From Neorhizobium alkalisoli (GTDB lineage: Bacteria > Pseudomonadota > Alphaproteobacteria > Rhizobiales > Rhizobiaceae), in contig NZ_PVBN01000006.1 in NCBI RefSeq assembly GCF_002968635.1, forward strand, positions 248,001-312,000: a stretch of 64,000 nt of DNA, written 5' to 3'. A program made the position numbers and the translations under genes. Below the pieces are notes generated by a model. The model searched no databases. It was not told the origin of the DNA and saw nothing but the letters and a program-made list of their open reading frames with translations. This document shows, piece by piece, positions 33,882 to 42,589 of this stretch (the first letter of the stretch is position 1; every line of letters starts with the position of its first letter).

Positions 33882-34342
33882 ACGATGCCGCATTGAAACC
33901 GGACACGCAGGAGATTGTGGTCGACGAGGTCTTTCCGCATTCGCCGGAGACGATCTGGAAGGCGCTGACGAGCGGCGAACTGATTGCCCGGTGGATGATG
34001 CCGCCGACCGGTTTCGAACCGGTCGAGGGACAGAATTTCACCTTCACCACAAAGCCTGCCGGCGCCTGGGACGGCACCATCAGGTGCCAGGTACTCGAGG
34101 TCGAGCCGAATAAGCGCTTTGCCTATTCCTGGAAGGGCGGAGATGAGGCCAACACCGGCTACGGTTCGCGGCTGGATACCGTCGTCACCTGGACGCTTTC
34201 GGGCGTGGAAGGCGGCACCCGCGTCCGGCTCGTGCATTCGGGCTTTGTGCTGCCGAAGAACGAGACCGCATTCCGGAACATGGGCGAAGGCTGGAAGACG
34301 ATCGTCCCGCGCCTCGCCACCGCCCTCGACAACGACAACTAA
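33878..34342 (+). CDS. SRPBCC (AHSA1-like) protein
   Basis: A 154-residue START/SRPBCC-fold protein: an N-terminal strand VVDEVFPHSPETIWKALTSGELIARWM, a mid-region with GTIRCQVLEVEPNKRFAYSWKG, and the C-terminal long helix (GEGWKTIVPRLATALDN). This family has a hydrophobic ligand cavity; the ligand is unknown. The start overlaps the ArsR stop and is thus coupled. ArsR-AHSA1 pairs are common in alphaproteobacteria and are thought to respond to a small hydrophobic compound; that is family knowledge, not proven here. Confidence 0.88.
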   Translation: MNDAALKPDTQEIVVDEVFPHSPETIWKALTSGELIARWMMPPTGFEPVEGQNFTFTTKPAGAWDGTIRCQVLEVEPNKRFAYSWKGGDEANTGYGSRLDTVVTWTLSGVEGGTRVRLVHSGFVLPKNETAFRNMGEGWKTIVPRLATALDNDN

Positions 34343-34392
34343 AGCCAATCGACAACCGTCCGCACTGCGGACCATTTTCCAGGGAGAAAGTT

Positions 34393-34809
34393 ATGAGCAG
34401 GCCTTTTACGGGCGGCTGCGCCTGCGGCGCTGTCCGCTATGAAGTCTCGGGCGAACCGATTGCGATGCTCGATTGCCAGTGCCGCCAGTGCCAGCGCGAA
34501 AGCGGCACCGGCCACGCCTCCCACCTCACCTTCGCGCATGCGACGGTGAAGCTGGAAGGACAGCCGACCCTTTGGGAAGCGACCGGCGACGGCGGCACGG
34601 TCAAGCGGCGCGCCTTCTGCCCCACTTGCGGTTCGCCGGTCTACATGACCTTCCCGGCGGCACCGGACTATTTCGTCATCCGCGCCGCCAGCCTGGATGA
34701 GCCGGAGCGGTACCAGCCGCAGATGGTCACCTGGGCCGACGCCGCGCAGCCCTGGGATCACGTCAGCCCCGCCGCGACGAAATTTGCCCGCATGCCGCCG
34801 GCAGGCTGA
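34393..34809 (+). CDS. GFA-family zinc protein
   Basis: A 138-residue protein of the glutathione-dependent formaldehyde-activating (GFA/CENP-V) family. Zinc-ligand Cys residues are in GGCACGAV (Cys9, Cys11), DCQCRQCQ (Cys28, Cys30, Cys33) and FCPTCGSP. The family name is historic; true formaldehyde activation is shown for few members. GGGAGAAAG lies about 6 bases upstream of the ATG. It follows the SRPBCC gene by 50 bases and may share its transcript. A second GFA gene is at 58771. Convergent with the alpha-glucosidase gene. Confidence 0.88.
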   Translation: MSRPFTGGCACGAVRYEVSGEPIAMLDCQCRQCQRESGTGHASHLTFAHATVKLEGQPTLWEATGDGGTVKRRAFCPTCGSPVYMTFPAAPDYFVIRAASLDEPERYQPQMVTWADAAQPWDHVSPAATKFARMPPAG

Positions 34810-34818
34810 GCACCCGGC

Positions 34819-36468
34819 TCACACCCTGGCGCAGAACACGTCGAGCGCATCGAGCTTGACGACGCCTTTCTCGAGCCGCGAGGAAAAGCCCGGCAAGGAT
34901 ACCGGCAGGCAGTCGCCAAGCCGCTTGGGCAGGGTGAAGTCCTGCGCCTCGCGGGTCAGATTGAAGACGAAAAACAGCTTTTCGCCGCCCTTTTCCCGCA
35001 CGAAGGCCAAAAGGTCCTGATTGGTGTCGAGAAAGGTCATGTCGCCGTCGACCAGCGGCGGATGCGCCTTGCGGAAGGAAAGCGTGGCCCGATAGTGGTT
35101 GAGTACCGAATCCTCCTGAGCTTCCTGCGTATCGACGGCGCGGGCCGCGTGTTCGCTCGGCACCGGCAACCAGGTCTTTGACCCTTCGGTGAAACCCGCG
35201 TGCGGCACGCCGGCCTCCCAGACCATCGGCGTGCGGCATCCGTCGCGGCCCTTGAAGGCCGGCCAGAAACGGATGCCATAGGGGTCGCGCAGGTCCTCGT
35301 AGGCAAGCTCTGCCTCCGTCAGCCCCAGCTCCTCGCCCTGATAGAGGCAGATCGAGCCGCGCAGAACCGAAAGAAGCGTGATCGACAGTTTCGCGACCCG
35401 GTCCTGCTCCCGGGCGTCCTCTGTGAAGCGGGTCACGTGCCGCACCACGTCGTGGTTCGAAAAGGCCCAGCAGACCCAGCCGTTGCTGACCGTGTCCGCG
35501 ACGGTCGTCATCACCTTGCGGATGTAGCTCGCATCGAAAGCCGGCCCCAGGAAATCGAACGTATAGCACATGTGCAGCTTGTCGTTGCCGGTCGTGTAGA
35601 GCGCCAGCGTCGAGAGCGACCGTGGGCCGTCGCCCACCTCGCCCACGGTCGCGCGCCCCTCGTAGCTGTCGAGCAGCGCCCTCAGCCTCTTCAGGAAGCC
35701 GATATTTTCCGGCTGCGTCTTGTCGTAGAGATGGTTCTGCATGGAATAGGGATTGGTATCCGTTTCCATGCCCGCGCCGTCGGTATCGTAGACCATCGGC
35801 GGATTGTTGCGGAGCTGCTTGTCGTGGAAATAGTAGTTCACCGTGTCGAGCCGGAAGCCGTCCACGCCCCGGTCGAGCCAGAACTTCACGGTGTCAAGCA
35901 CCGCCTGCTGGACCTCCGGATTGTGGAAGTTGAGGTCCGGCTGCGAGATCAGGAAATTGTGCATGTAATATTGCTTGCGCACCCCGTCCCACTCCCAGCC
36001 CGGCCCGCCGAAGATCGACAGCCAGTTGGTCGGCACGGTGCCGTCCGGTTTCGGATTGGCCCAGACATACCAATCCGCTTTCGGGTTGGTGCGGCTCGAA
36101 CGGCTTTCGACGAACCACGGATGCCGATCCGAGGTATGGCTGATCACCTGGTCGATGATCACCTTCAGGCCGAGCCGGTGCGCCTCCGCCATCATCTCGT
36201 CGAAGTCGGCCACCGTTCCGAACATCGGGTCCACGTTGCAATAGTCCGAAACGTCGTAACCCATGTCGGCCATGGGCGAGGTGAAGAAGGGCGAGAGCCA
36301 GATCGCGTCGACACCGAGCGAGGCGACATGCGGCAGGCGGGCCGTGATCCCCTTGATGTCGCCGAGCCCATCGGCGGTCGTATCCTGGAAGGACCGCGGA
36401 TAGATCTGGTAGATCACCGCGCCGCGCCACCAGTTTGCATCGACCGCCTTCGCCGCTTCCGTCGCCAT
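34819..36468 (-). CDS. aglA: Alpha-glucosidase (GH13)
   Basis: A 549-residue cytoplasmic GH13 enzyme acting on alpha-glucosides such as sucrose, maltose or trehalulose-type sugars. Catalytic residues are Asp208 (DGFRLDTVN), Glu277 (ATVGEVGDG) and Asp340 (FSNHDVVR). The family's conserved region I reads DQVISHTSD and the barrel starts with YQIYPRSFQDT. AGGAGAG precedes ATG 36468. In S. meliloti aglA is part of aglEFGAK, but no agl transporter genes are seen in this window. It is divergent from a KDG kinase gene across 143 bases. The symbol follows rhizobial usage. Confidence 0.92.
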   Translation of the reverse strand: MATEAAKAVDANWWRGAVIYQIYPRSFQDTTADGLGDIKGITARLPHVASLGVDAIWLSPFFTSPMADMGYDVSDYCNVDPMFGTVADFDEMMAEAHRLGLKVIIDQVISHTSDRHPWFVESRSSRTNPKADWYVWANPKPDGTVPTNWLSIFGGPGWEWDGVRKQYYMHNFLISQPDLNFHNPEVQQAVLDTVKFWLDRGVDGFRLDTVNYYFHDKQLRNNPPMVYDTDGAGMETDTNPYSMQNHLYDKTQPENIGFLKRLRALLDSYEGRATVGEVGDGPRSLSTLALYTTGNDKLHMCYTFDFLGPAFDASYIRKVMTTVADTVSNGWVCWAFSNHDVVRHVTRFTEDAREQDRVAKLSITLLSVLRGSICLYQGEELGLTEAELAYEDLRDPYGIRFWPAFKGRDGCRTPMVWEAGVPHAGFTEGSKTWLPVPSEHAARAVDTQEAQEDSVLNHYRATLSFRKAHPPLVDGDMTFLDTNQDLLAFVREKGGEKLFFVFNLTREAQDFTLPKRLGDCLPVSLPGFSSRLEKGVVKLDALDVFCARV

Positions 36469-36611
36469 GCTTCGACTCTCCTGTGTCTGTCGTCCCAGCC
36501 AACCTAGAGCCGCCGACGTAAAAGACAACGCAAAAGCAAGGGCCTGAGCGCTCTTGCCATGACCCGAAGTTCGGCCTATGCGACTTGTCCGAGGATATGG
36601 AGGGATGAACA

Positions 36612-37526
36612 GTGGGCGGGCGGCTTCTTTCGATCGGCGAATGTATGGTGGAGCTGTCGCAGGCAGGCGAAGGCTTGCTGCGCAAGGGTTTTGCCGGCGA
36701 CACGTTCAACACGGCCTGGTATGCCCGCGCCTGCCTGACCGCCGAATGGCTGGTCGACTATTTCACCGCCGTCGGGGATGACCCGCTTTCCTCCGAAATG
36801 CTGACGATGATGAAGCAAGCGGGCATCGGCACCGGCTATGTCCGCCGCATCGAAGGCAAGACGCCCGGCCTCTATCTCATCACGTTGAAAAACGGCGAGC
36901 GCACCTTCAGCTACTGGCGCGACACCGCCGCCGCCAAGCAGCTTGCCAACGACGCCGACCACCTGCGAAGCGCAGTCGAGGCCGCCGATATCGTCTATTT
37001 CTCCGGCATCACGCTCGGCATCCTGGCGCCCGAAGCCGTCGAAACGCTGCTGGCAGAACTGCGCCGCGCCAAGGCGGCGGGCAAGATCGTCGCCTTCGAT
37101 CCCAATATCCGCCCGCGCCTCTGGCCGAACAAGGACTATATGCTGAGAACCATCGAGGCCGGCGCCCGCGCCGCCAACCTCGTTCTGCCGAGCTTCGATG
37201 ACGAGACGGCGCATTTCGGCGACGCGGCGGTGACCGATACGATCGCACGTTATCATGGCCTTGGCGTCGAGAATGTCGTGGTGAAGAATGGCGCGGAAGG
37301 GGCGACCTTGAGCTTCGGCGGCGCCGAGGCGGTCCAGGTGCCGGCCGTCAAGACAACGGAACTCGTCGACACGACAAGCGCCGGCGACAGTTTTAACGGC
37401 GCTTTCCTCTCGGCACTGGTGCGCGGCGCCTCGCCCGCCGAGGCGGCAGCCTACGGCGCCGCCGTCGCCTCGGTCGTCATCGGCCACCACGGCGCCCTGA
37501 TCAGCCCGACCCTGCTGCCCGGCTGA
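36612..37526 (+). CDS. kdgK: 2-keto-3-deoxygluconate kinase (PfkB family, GTG start)
   Basis: A 304-residue sugar kinase. The N-terminal LLSIGECMVELSQAG and the GFAGDTFNTAWY segment are typical of KDG kinase. The C-terminal PfkB motif reads DTTSAGDSFNGAFL, with catalytic Asp in SAGD (Ser replacing the usual Gly of GAGD), and AFDPNIRPRLW is present. The start is GTG at 36612, with GGAGGG about 8 bases upstream; an ATG at 36605 lies in another frame. Product KDPG enters the Entner-Doudoroff pathway. Divergent from aglA, consistent with a carbohydrate-use segment. Confidence 0.9.
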   Translation: MGGRLLSIGECMVELSQAGEGLLRKGFAGDTFNTAWYARACLTAEWLVDYFTAVGDDPLSSEMLTMMKQAGIGTGYVRRIEGKTPGLYLITLKNGERTFSYWRDTAAAKQLANDADHLRSAVEAADIVYFSGITLGILAPEAVETLLAELRRAKAAGKIVAFDPNIRPRLWPNKDYMLRTIEAGARAANLVLPSFDDETAHFGDAAVTDTIARYHGLGVENVVVKNGAEGATLSFGGAEAVQVPAVKTTELVDTTSAGDSFNGAFLSALVRGASPAEAAAYGAAVASVVIGHHGALISPTLLPG

Positions 37527-37561
37527 TTGGCTTCGGCTGCCTCTAACGGCAGGTTTCGGGA

Positions 37562-38644
37562 TCAGACGATCACGAAGTCCCGGTAGGTCAGCGAGAGGTT
37601 TGGGTCGAGTTCGGCAAACAGGATCCGGCCGCCGGAAGCGCTGCCGTTGCTGTCGTAGAACAGGTCGCCGGTGTCGCGTTCATAAATCAGGAAGTCGTTG
37701 GCATCACGCGCAAGGCCGGTGGTATTGCTGAGGAACATGCTGGATGCGATGCCGCCTGTCGCCGTGAAGCGCGTGAAGATCGCGTTGTCCAGTTCGATCG
37801 TATCGTAGGTGACGTTGAAATCGTCGATCAGATCCACGTTGCTTGAAGAATTGAGCCCGGTATTGAAAAGAAATCTGTCCGAGCCCGTGCTGCCGATGAG
37901 CCTGTCATTGCCGCTGCCGCCTGCGAGCCGGTCATTCCCGGCTCCGCCATTCAAGAGGTCGTTGCCGGAAGCGCCGAGCACGGTATCGTTACCGCTTTCC
38001 CCGTAGAGCGAATCGTTGCCGGAATCGCCGTATATGTAATCATTGCCGGCGCTGCCCCAGAGCTTGTTGTTGCCAGTCGATCCATAGAGATGGTCGGCCG
38101 CGCCGCTTCCGACCGCGTTCTCTATGCTGACCAGGGTCTCCTCGTAGTCGGTACCCTTGGTATAGGCATAGCCGCCGCGCAGATCGACCACGACGCCGGA
38201 GCCGGCCAGATCCGGATCATCGTCCTGCAGCTCGTAGCTAATGACGTCGGTGCCGGAGCCACCGTTGAAGTAGTTGTTGAAGCCGACCGAGTAGAAAGTG
38301 TCGTTCCCGATTTCGCCGTAGTAATCGCTGTGGAAGGTCGAAACTTCGAAGACGTCGTTACCGTCGTAACCGCGCACGACATCGTAGTAGTCAGGATTGG
38401 TGGAGAATCCGATGGTGGAGTAAAAATCGTTGCCTGTCCCGAGATCAATCTCGTTGCCGCCCTCGTAGACATTGTAGACCCGGTCGTCGCCCGCTCCGGC
38501 AGCGACCCAGTTCCATCCACCGTTGGAGCCCCCGACGTTCAGGTAGACGCGATCGTTGCCGCCATAGGCGTAAATGTCGAGCTCGTACCCATAATCGTCC
38601 TGATAGATGGTGTTGGCGTAGTCATTGCCCCGCACGATTGCCAT
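37562..38644 (-). CDS. RTX-type calcium-binding protein, probably type I secreted
   Basis: A 360-residue acidic, Cys-free protein. Nonapeptide GGxGxDxxx repeats are densest at about residues 200-262 (for example GESGND, GGAGND, GGSGND), with degenerate copies earlier (YGGNDRVYL, GAGDDRVYN). The C-terminal region IELDNAIFTRFT to FVIV resembles the uncleaved signal of type I secretion substrates. No N-terminal signal peptide is present. No ABC/MFP secretion genes lie in the window, so it must use an exporter encoded elsewhere. Enzymatic domain: none recognised. It is probably a secreted matrix or surface protein. Confidence 0.85.
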   Translation of the reverse strand: MAIVRGNDYANTIYQDDYGYELDIYAYGGNDRVYLNVGGSNGGWNWVAAGAGDDRVYNVYEGGNEIDLGTGNDFYSTIGFSTNPDYYDVVRGYDGNDVFEVSTFHSDYYGEIGNDTFYSVGFNNYFNGGSGTDVISYELQDDDPDLAGSGVVVDLRGGYAYTKGTDYEETLVSIENAVGSGAADHLYGSTGNNKLWGSAGNDYIYGDSGNDSLYGESGNDTVLGASGNDLLNGGAGNDRLAGGSGNDRLIGSTGSDRFLFNTGLNSSSNVDLIDDFNVTYDTIELDNAIFTRFTATGGIASSMFLSNTTGLARDANDFLIYERDTGDLFYDSNGSASGGRILFAELDPNLSLTYRDFVIV

Positions 38645-38753
38645 ATCTCACTCCTGATATTTGGGTCCTGCAGCTTGGGTAGCATCGACAAGATGAACAG
38701 CAGCAGAACGACAAATTCATCCGGCAGTTGCCTTCGATTGGCCGATGTGTCTG

Positions 38754-39632
38754 CTAGGAGTTTGGAAACCCGAGCCAAGGCTCGAGTTCTTCGAAAGTCT
38801 CATCCATCCTGTAGGCCGCGGTGAAGGGTATGGACAGATGCCCGTACCGGAAGGACATCTGGCCTTCCGCCTTCTCCTCGCCCTGCTTGGCGACGGCTGC
38901 GAGGTAGAGGGCTGAGGCAAGGCTGCTGCGGTCGGCCCCTTCGTCGCAATGGATCAACAGCGGTTTTTCCGCCCGCCGCATCAAGGCGACGAGTTCTTCC
39001 GCTTCCGGTTGCGAAAGATCGCGTTTTTTCGGGATCCGAAAATCGTAGTGGGCAATGCCGAGGGATCGGGATGCCGACACCTCTGCGTCATACCAGGTCC
39101 GGCCGAAATTGGCGCCGCGAAGGTTGATGACCGAGCGGATCCCGTGTTCCCTAGCATAGCGGGCGACTTCCTCTCCGGTCGGCTGGGCGGACCGGTAGAG
39201 TTCCGCCTCGATGACGGGGTGGAAATTGCCGGAAATCTTGAGATACGTGAGGAAGCCGCCGGCCAGCAGCGCGAGGATGCCAAGCGCCCCGATGCCGTTC
39301 ATCAGGCGCCTGCTGCGAAAGAGGCCGCTCATCCGGCTCAGGGCGCTGAAGAGCGCATCCGGAAGCCGCCTATGGGCGCCCGCATCAGGTTGTCCATCCG
39401 CCGTGAAGAAGATCGTACCCGCGCCGATATCGGTCAATACGAGTCGTTCCGGCTGCCCGGCAGGATTCCGCCTTACCAGGATCAATCCTGTCTCCTCCGC
39501 CTGCGTTATGAGGGCACGCTCGATCGGGGTCAGGTCTTCCACATCCGTCGGCAGGCTACCCGCGGCGAGCTTCAGCGCCAGCACCAGGCTCGGCAGGTCG
39601 ACGATTTCGATTTTTGTATTTCGGCTGATCAT
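38754..39632 (-). CDS. Membrane-anchored tyrosine/dual-specificity phosphatase
   Basis: A 292-residue protein. Residues about 135-292 form a cysteine phosphatase domain with LIHCDEGADRS, giving Cys229 and Arg235 of the CX5R signature, and LYRSAQP at its start. A transmembrane segment is at about 113-131 (IGALGILALLAGGFL). The first 100 residues are a separate, probably cytoplasmic domain with no recognised match. The phosphatase domain would face the periplasm, as in other bacterial members. The start is uncertain: ATG 39632 lacks a Shine-Dalgarno, and internal ATGs at about residues 101 and 111 would yield only the anchored phosphatase. Same strand as the RTX gene. Confidence 0.78.
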   Translation of the reverse strand: MISRNTKIEIVDLPSLVLALKLAAGSLPTDVEDLTPIERALITQAEETGLILVRRNPAGQPERLVLTDIGAGTIFFTADGQPDAGAHRRLPDALFSALSRMSGLFRSRRLMNGIGALGILALLAGGFLTYLKISGNFHPVIEAELYRSAQPTGEEVARYAREHGIRSVINLRGANFGRTWYDAEVSASRSLGIAHYDFRIPKKRDLSQPEAEELVALMRRAEKPLLIHCDEGADRSSLASALYLAAVAKQGEEKAEGQMSFRYGHLSIPFTAAYRMDETFEELEPWLGFPNS

Positions 39633-39791
39633 GCGGATGTTGAGCCCGGCAAGTGGGTCGGAAATGTGTCGCTGAGGAATCCTCTGCCTGTCCAGAGTGA
39701 CATGCTTCTGTTACAAATTTTTAAGATAGAGGATTGAACACGCGCAGCGGCATCCGAGTCGCCCGCGAGCGGCAATCGGGTCGGCAATCGA

Positions 39792-40856
39792 ATGACCAGA
39801 ATCACTATCGTGACGGATGCCTGGTATCCTCAGGTGAACGGCGTCGTCCGTTCCATCGAGAACACCAATCGGGAACTTGCCCGCATGGATGTCGAGGTGG
39901 TGATGGTGACGCCGCAGGATTTCACCAACGTGCCCTGCCCGACCTATCCCGAGATCCGGCTTTCACTGGCTACCTATGGCCAGGTGGCGGCGGCGATCGA
40001 AGCCTCGCAGCCGACCGCCGTGCATATCGCCACGGAGGGGCCGCTCGGCCTGCTCGCGCGCCGCTGGTGCCTGAAGAACCGGGTATCCTTTTCGACGAGC
40101 TATCACACCCGGTTTCCGGAATATGTGGCGGCCCGTTTCCCGGTGCCGCTCCGCTGGCTGCATGCCTTCGTGCGCTGGTTCCACAATGCCGGCAATGGCT
40201 GCATGGTGGCGACCGCCAGCCTGGAGCGTGAACTGGGCAAGCTCGGGATCAAGAACCTGCTTCGCTGGAGCCGCGGCATCGACCAGACGGTATTCCACCC
40301 GATGGTGCTCGACGAACGCCCGTTCGACCTGCCTCGGCCGATCTTCATGACGGTCGGGCGCGTCGCGGTGGAAAAGAACCTGCCGGCCTTCCTCGATCTC
40401 GATCTTCCCGGCTCCAAGGTGGTCGTCGGCGACGGCCCGGCCCGTGCCGAGCTCGAAAAGCGGTATCCGAACGTCCTTTTTACGGGCATGAAAATCGGAG
40501 AGGATCTGGCCCGCGCCTATGCCCAGGCCGATGTCTTCGTTTTCCCGTCCAAGACCGATACCTTCGGCAACACCATTCTGGAAGCGCTGGCGAGCGGCGT
40601 TCCGGTCGCCGCCTATCCGGTCACCGGGCCGATCGACATCATCGAGGAAGGGTCCGGCGCCGGCGCGCTGAACGAGGATCTGCAGGAAGCATGTCTGGCG
40701 GCGCTGAACTGTTCGCGGGAAAACGCCCGAAAGCTCGCCCGCAATTTCACCTGGGAGGCTGCGTCGAGGCAGTTTCTGAACAACGTGCTGACGGCGCAGG
40801 GCCGCCGCCCGGCACTGCCCGGGCCGACGAAGGGTGTCAGCCCCTCCGCGGTGTGA
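39792..40856 (+). CDS. Glycosyltransferase, GT4 family
   Basis: A 354-residue GT-B glycosyltransferase. The N-terminal domain starts ITIVTDAWYPQVNGVVRS, the acceptor region SYHTRFPEYVAARFP follows, and the C-terminal donor site has FPSKTDTFGNTILEALASGVPV with the E-x7-E pattern. It resembles the rhizobial/Agrobacterium enzymes that glycosylate diacylglycerol (glucosyl- or glucuronosyl-diacylglycerol, SqdX-like), which is my best guess. Membrane glycolipid synthesis under phosphate limitation would fit that group. No Pho box was found by eye upstream. The gene is divergent from the phosphatase gene across 159 bases. Confidence 0.85.
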   Translation: MTRITIVTDAWYPQVNGVVRSIENTNRELARMDVEVVMVTPQDFTNVPCPTYPEIRLSLATYGQVAAAIEASQPTAVHIATEGPLGLLARRWCLKNRVSFSTSYHTRFPEYVAARFPVPLRWLHAFVRWFHNAGNGCMVATASLERELGKLGIKNLLRWSRGIDQTVFHPMVLDERPFDLPRPIFMTVGRVAVEKNLPAFLDLDLPGSKVVVGDGPARAELEKRYPNVLFTGMKIGEDLARAYAQADVFVFPSKTDTFGNTILEALASGVPVAAYPVTGPIDIIEEGSGAGALNEDLQEACLAALNCSRENARKLARNFTWEAASRQFLNNVLTAQGRRPALPGPTKGVSPSAV

Positions 40857-40860
40857 TGGG

Positions 40861-40914
40861 CACCCAACCTCCCCCTTTAAGGGAGGTCATCGCGAAGCGA
40901 TGGGTGGGGGTGAA
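40861..40914 (+). repeat. REP-like palindromic element, left copy
   Basis: Just after the glycosyltransferase stop: CCTCCC/GGGAGG half-palindrome, then hairpin CATCGC-GAA-GCGATG (40888-40902), then GGGTGGGGGTGAAC. The same order in reverse complement occurs at 42529-42580. The element also ends in TTTTTT and may terminate the glycosyltransferase transcript. Confidence 0.7.
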
Positions 40915-41043
40915 CATTTTTTGACTGACTAGGCCGTGCCCCATAAATGCGAGCGGCTGAGATAGATGGGCAAAAACAGTCGGCTTTGATGGAACAATGA
41001 CCGGAAGCTGCCGTTACGGGACAAAGCCGGAACGGAGGTAGTT

Positions 41044-41421
41044 GTGATCCATCATGTCTCTGTCGGGACGAATGATGTTGGGCGTTCGAAGCGCTTCTAC
41101 GATGCTGTTTTGCCCATCCTTGGCCTTGTGCCGATGGCCGAGGACGAGGGTGGACTGGGCTACGGAAGCGGCACGTTTCACTTCAGCGTTCAGGTTCCGA
41201 TTGATGGAAAACCGGCGACCGTGGGCAACGGCACTCATATCGCCTTTGCCGTCGAGGACCGTTCGATGGTCGATCGATTTTACGCAGCAGCATTGAAATA
41301 TGGTGGCAGCGACGATGGCGCTCCGGGGCTGCGGCCGAACTACGATGCCAACTATTATGGGGCGTTTGTCCGCGATCCAGACGGTCACAAGATCGAGGCA
41401 GTGACCTACTCCGCGAAATAA
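41044..41421 (+). CDS. VOC/glyoxalase-fold protein (GTG start)
   Basis: A 125-residue vicinal oxygen chelate protein: HHVSVGTNDVGRSKRFYDAVL opens the first module, THIAFAVEDRSMVDRFYAAAL is the second, and FVRDPDGHKIEAVTY carries the C-terminal Glu ligand. The start is GTG 41044, set by GGAGG 5 bases upstream and the conserved IHHVS beginning. It is followed after 18 bases by an arginase-fold gene, probably one transcript. Both genes sit between two inverted copies of a REP-like repeat and may be an inserted cassette. Substrate unknown. Confidence 0.85.
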   Translation: MIHHVSVGTNDVGRSKRFYDAVLPILGLVPMAEDEGGLGYGSGTFHFSVQVPIDGKPATVGNGTHIAFAVEDRSMVDRFYAAALKYGGSDDGAPGLRPNYDANYYGAFVRDPDGHKIEAVTYSAK

Positions 41422-41439
41422 CCGCTAACGGAGGCGCGC

Positions 41440-42333
41440 ATGCCGACCCGTCCCTATGCAATTCTCGAAGCTCCCTCTACGCTCGGCTTGGCGACCGACG
41501 GTGTGGAGCACTTGCCCGGCCAGCTCTTGGGCCTCGGTCTTGCGGAGCGCATTCACGCGCGCCGCGCCGGGCGGCTGGCGGTGCCTCCGAAGGACCCTAC
41601 GCCCGATCCCGAGACCGGCATCCTGAATGCCAGGGCAATTGCGGCGTGGCCGCCCAAGCTCGCCGACGCGGTGGAAGCCGTGCTTGACGCTGTCGAGTTT
41701 CCGGTAGTGCTCGGCGGCGATTGCACGATCCTGCTGGGCTCGATGCTCGCGTTTCGACGGCGCGGTCGCTACGGCCTGTTCTTCATCGACGGCAACGCCG
41801 ATTTCTTCCAGCCGGAGGCGGAACCCAATGGCGAGGGCGCCTCGATGGACCTTGCCCTGGTCACCGGCTACGGCCCGCCGCATCTGACCGACATTGAAGG
41901 TCGCGGTCCACTGGTCCGTCCCGAAGACGCTGTCGCGTTCGCGTATCGCGATCACAAGGATCAGGAGGAGTACGGAAGCCAGCCGCTCCCCAAGGAGCTC
42001 AAGGCGATTGACCTTCCCGCCGTGCGTGCGATGGGCATCGAGGCCGCCGCGCGCGAAGCGGTCGACCACCTGACGCGAGAGGAACTCGACGGCTTCTTCA
42101 TCCATCTCGACGCCGATTGCCTCGACGACGCCATCATGCCCGCTGTCGATTTCCGCATGCCGGGTGGGTTGTCGTGGGACGAGCTAGGGGTCGCGCTTCG
42201 GGTTGCCTTGGCGAGCGGCAAGGCAGTCGGCATCGAGATCACCATCTATAACCCGCGCCTTGATGAGGACGGCAGCGCCGGGCGCGGCCTGGCCGATGTA
42301 CTAGCCGTAGCGCTCGGTACAGCAGCGCCCTGA
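41440..42333 (+). CDS. Arginase/agmatinase-fold protein with altered metal ligands
   Basis: A 297-residue ureohydrolase-fold protein. The three metal motifs are present but changed. GGDCTILLG has Cys where arginases usually have His. FIDGNADFF has Asn in place of the metal-ligand His of DxHx[10 protein letters not shown] keeps both Asp of DxDxxD. Thus three to four of six ligands remain. Either the protein binds metal differently, uses another cofactor, or is inactive. The GGDC variant does occur in some arginase relatives; the Asn is less familiar. GGAGG is 5 bases before ATG 41440. It is likely co-transcribed with the VOC gene. Confidence 0.8.
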   Translation: MPTRPYAILEAPSTLGLATDGVEHLPGQLLGLGLAERIHARRAGRLAVPPKDPTPDPETGILNARAIAAWPPKLADAVEAVLDAVEFPVVLGGDCTILLGSMLAFRRRGRYGLFFIDGNADFFQPEAEPNGEGASMDLALVTGYGPPHLTDIEGRGPLVRPEDAVAFAYRDHKDQEEYGSQPLPKELKAIDLPAVRAMGIEAAAREAVDHLTREELDGFFIHLDADCLDDAIMPAVDFRMPGGLSWDELGVALRVALASGKAVGIEITIYNPRLDEDGSAGRGLADVLAVALGTAAP

Positions 42334-42528
42334 ATACGGCGAGCAACGTCTGCTTTCCGGCGCAGCTGGACGCACTGTGAACGACGGACTCTGAGACGGT
42401 TGCCTTCCGCCGTATCGCCACACGATGCGACAGGCACGCCGCAAACTTCCTGGCGATGGTTCGGCTCGCCTCAATGCGGCCTTGGCTCCGCGCTCATGAG
42501 TCAACGGTCTAGCCTCAACGGAGGCTGG

Positions 42529-42580
42529 TTGGTCACCCCACCTCGGCGCGATGCGCCGACCCTCTCCCATCAAAGGAGGA
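42529..42580 (-). repeat. REP-like palindromic element, right copy (inverted)
   Basis: Read on the minus strand: CCTCCTTTGATGGGAG, then hairpin TCGGCGC-ATC-GCGCCGA (42543-42559), then GGTGGGGTGACC. It has the same three-part layout as 40861-40914 but in opposite orientation and with a diverged hairpin. An additional AGCCTC-AACG-GAGGCT hairpin lies at 42511-42526. Confidence 0.62.
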
Positions 42581-42589
42581 TGGCCCCAA

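Noticed and set aside
36605..36607. ATG as start of the KDG kinase
   Set aside because: It is in a different reading frame from the PfkB protein; GTG at 36612 is in frame and has GGAGGG at a suitable distance.
37780..38020. Short tandem repeats resembling a repeat array
   Set aside because: They encode the GGxGxD nonapeptides of the RTX protein; unit spacing is 27 bases in frame and spacers are not unique, so this is not CRISPR.
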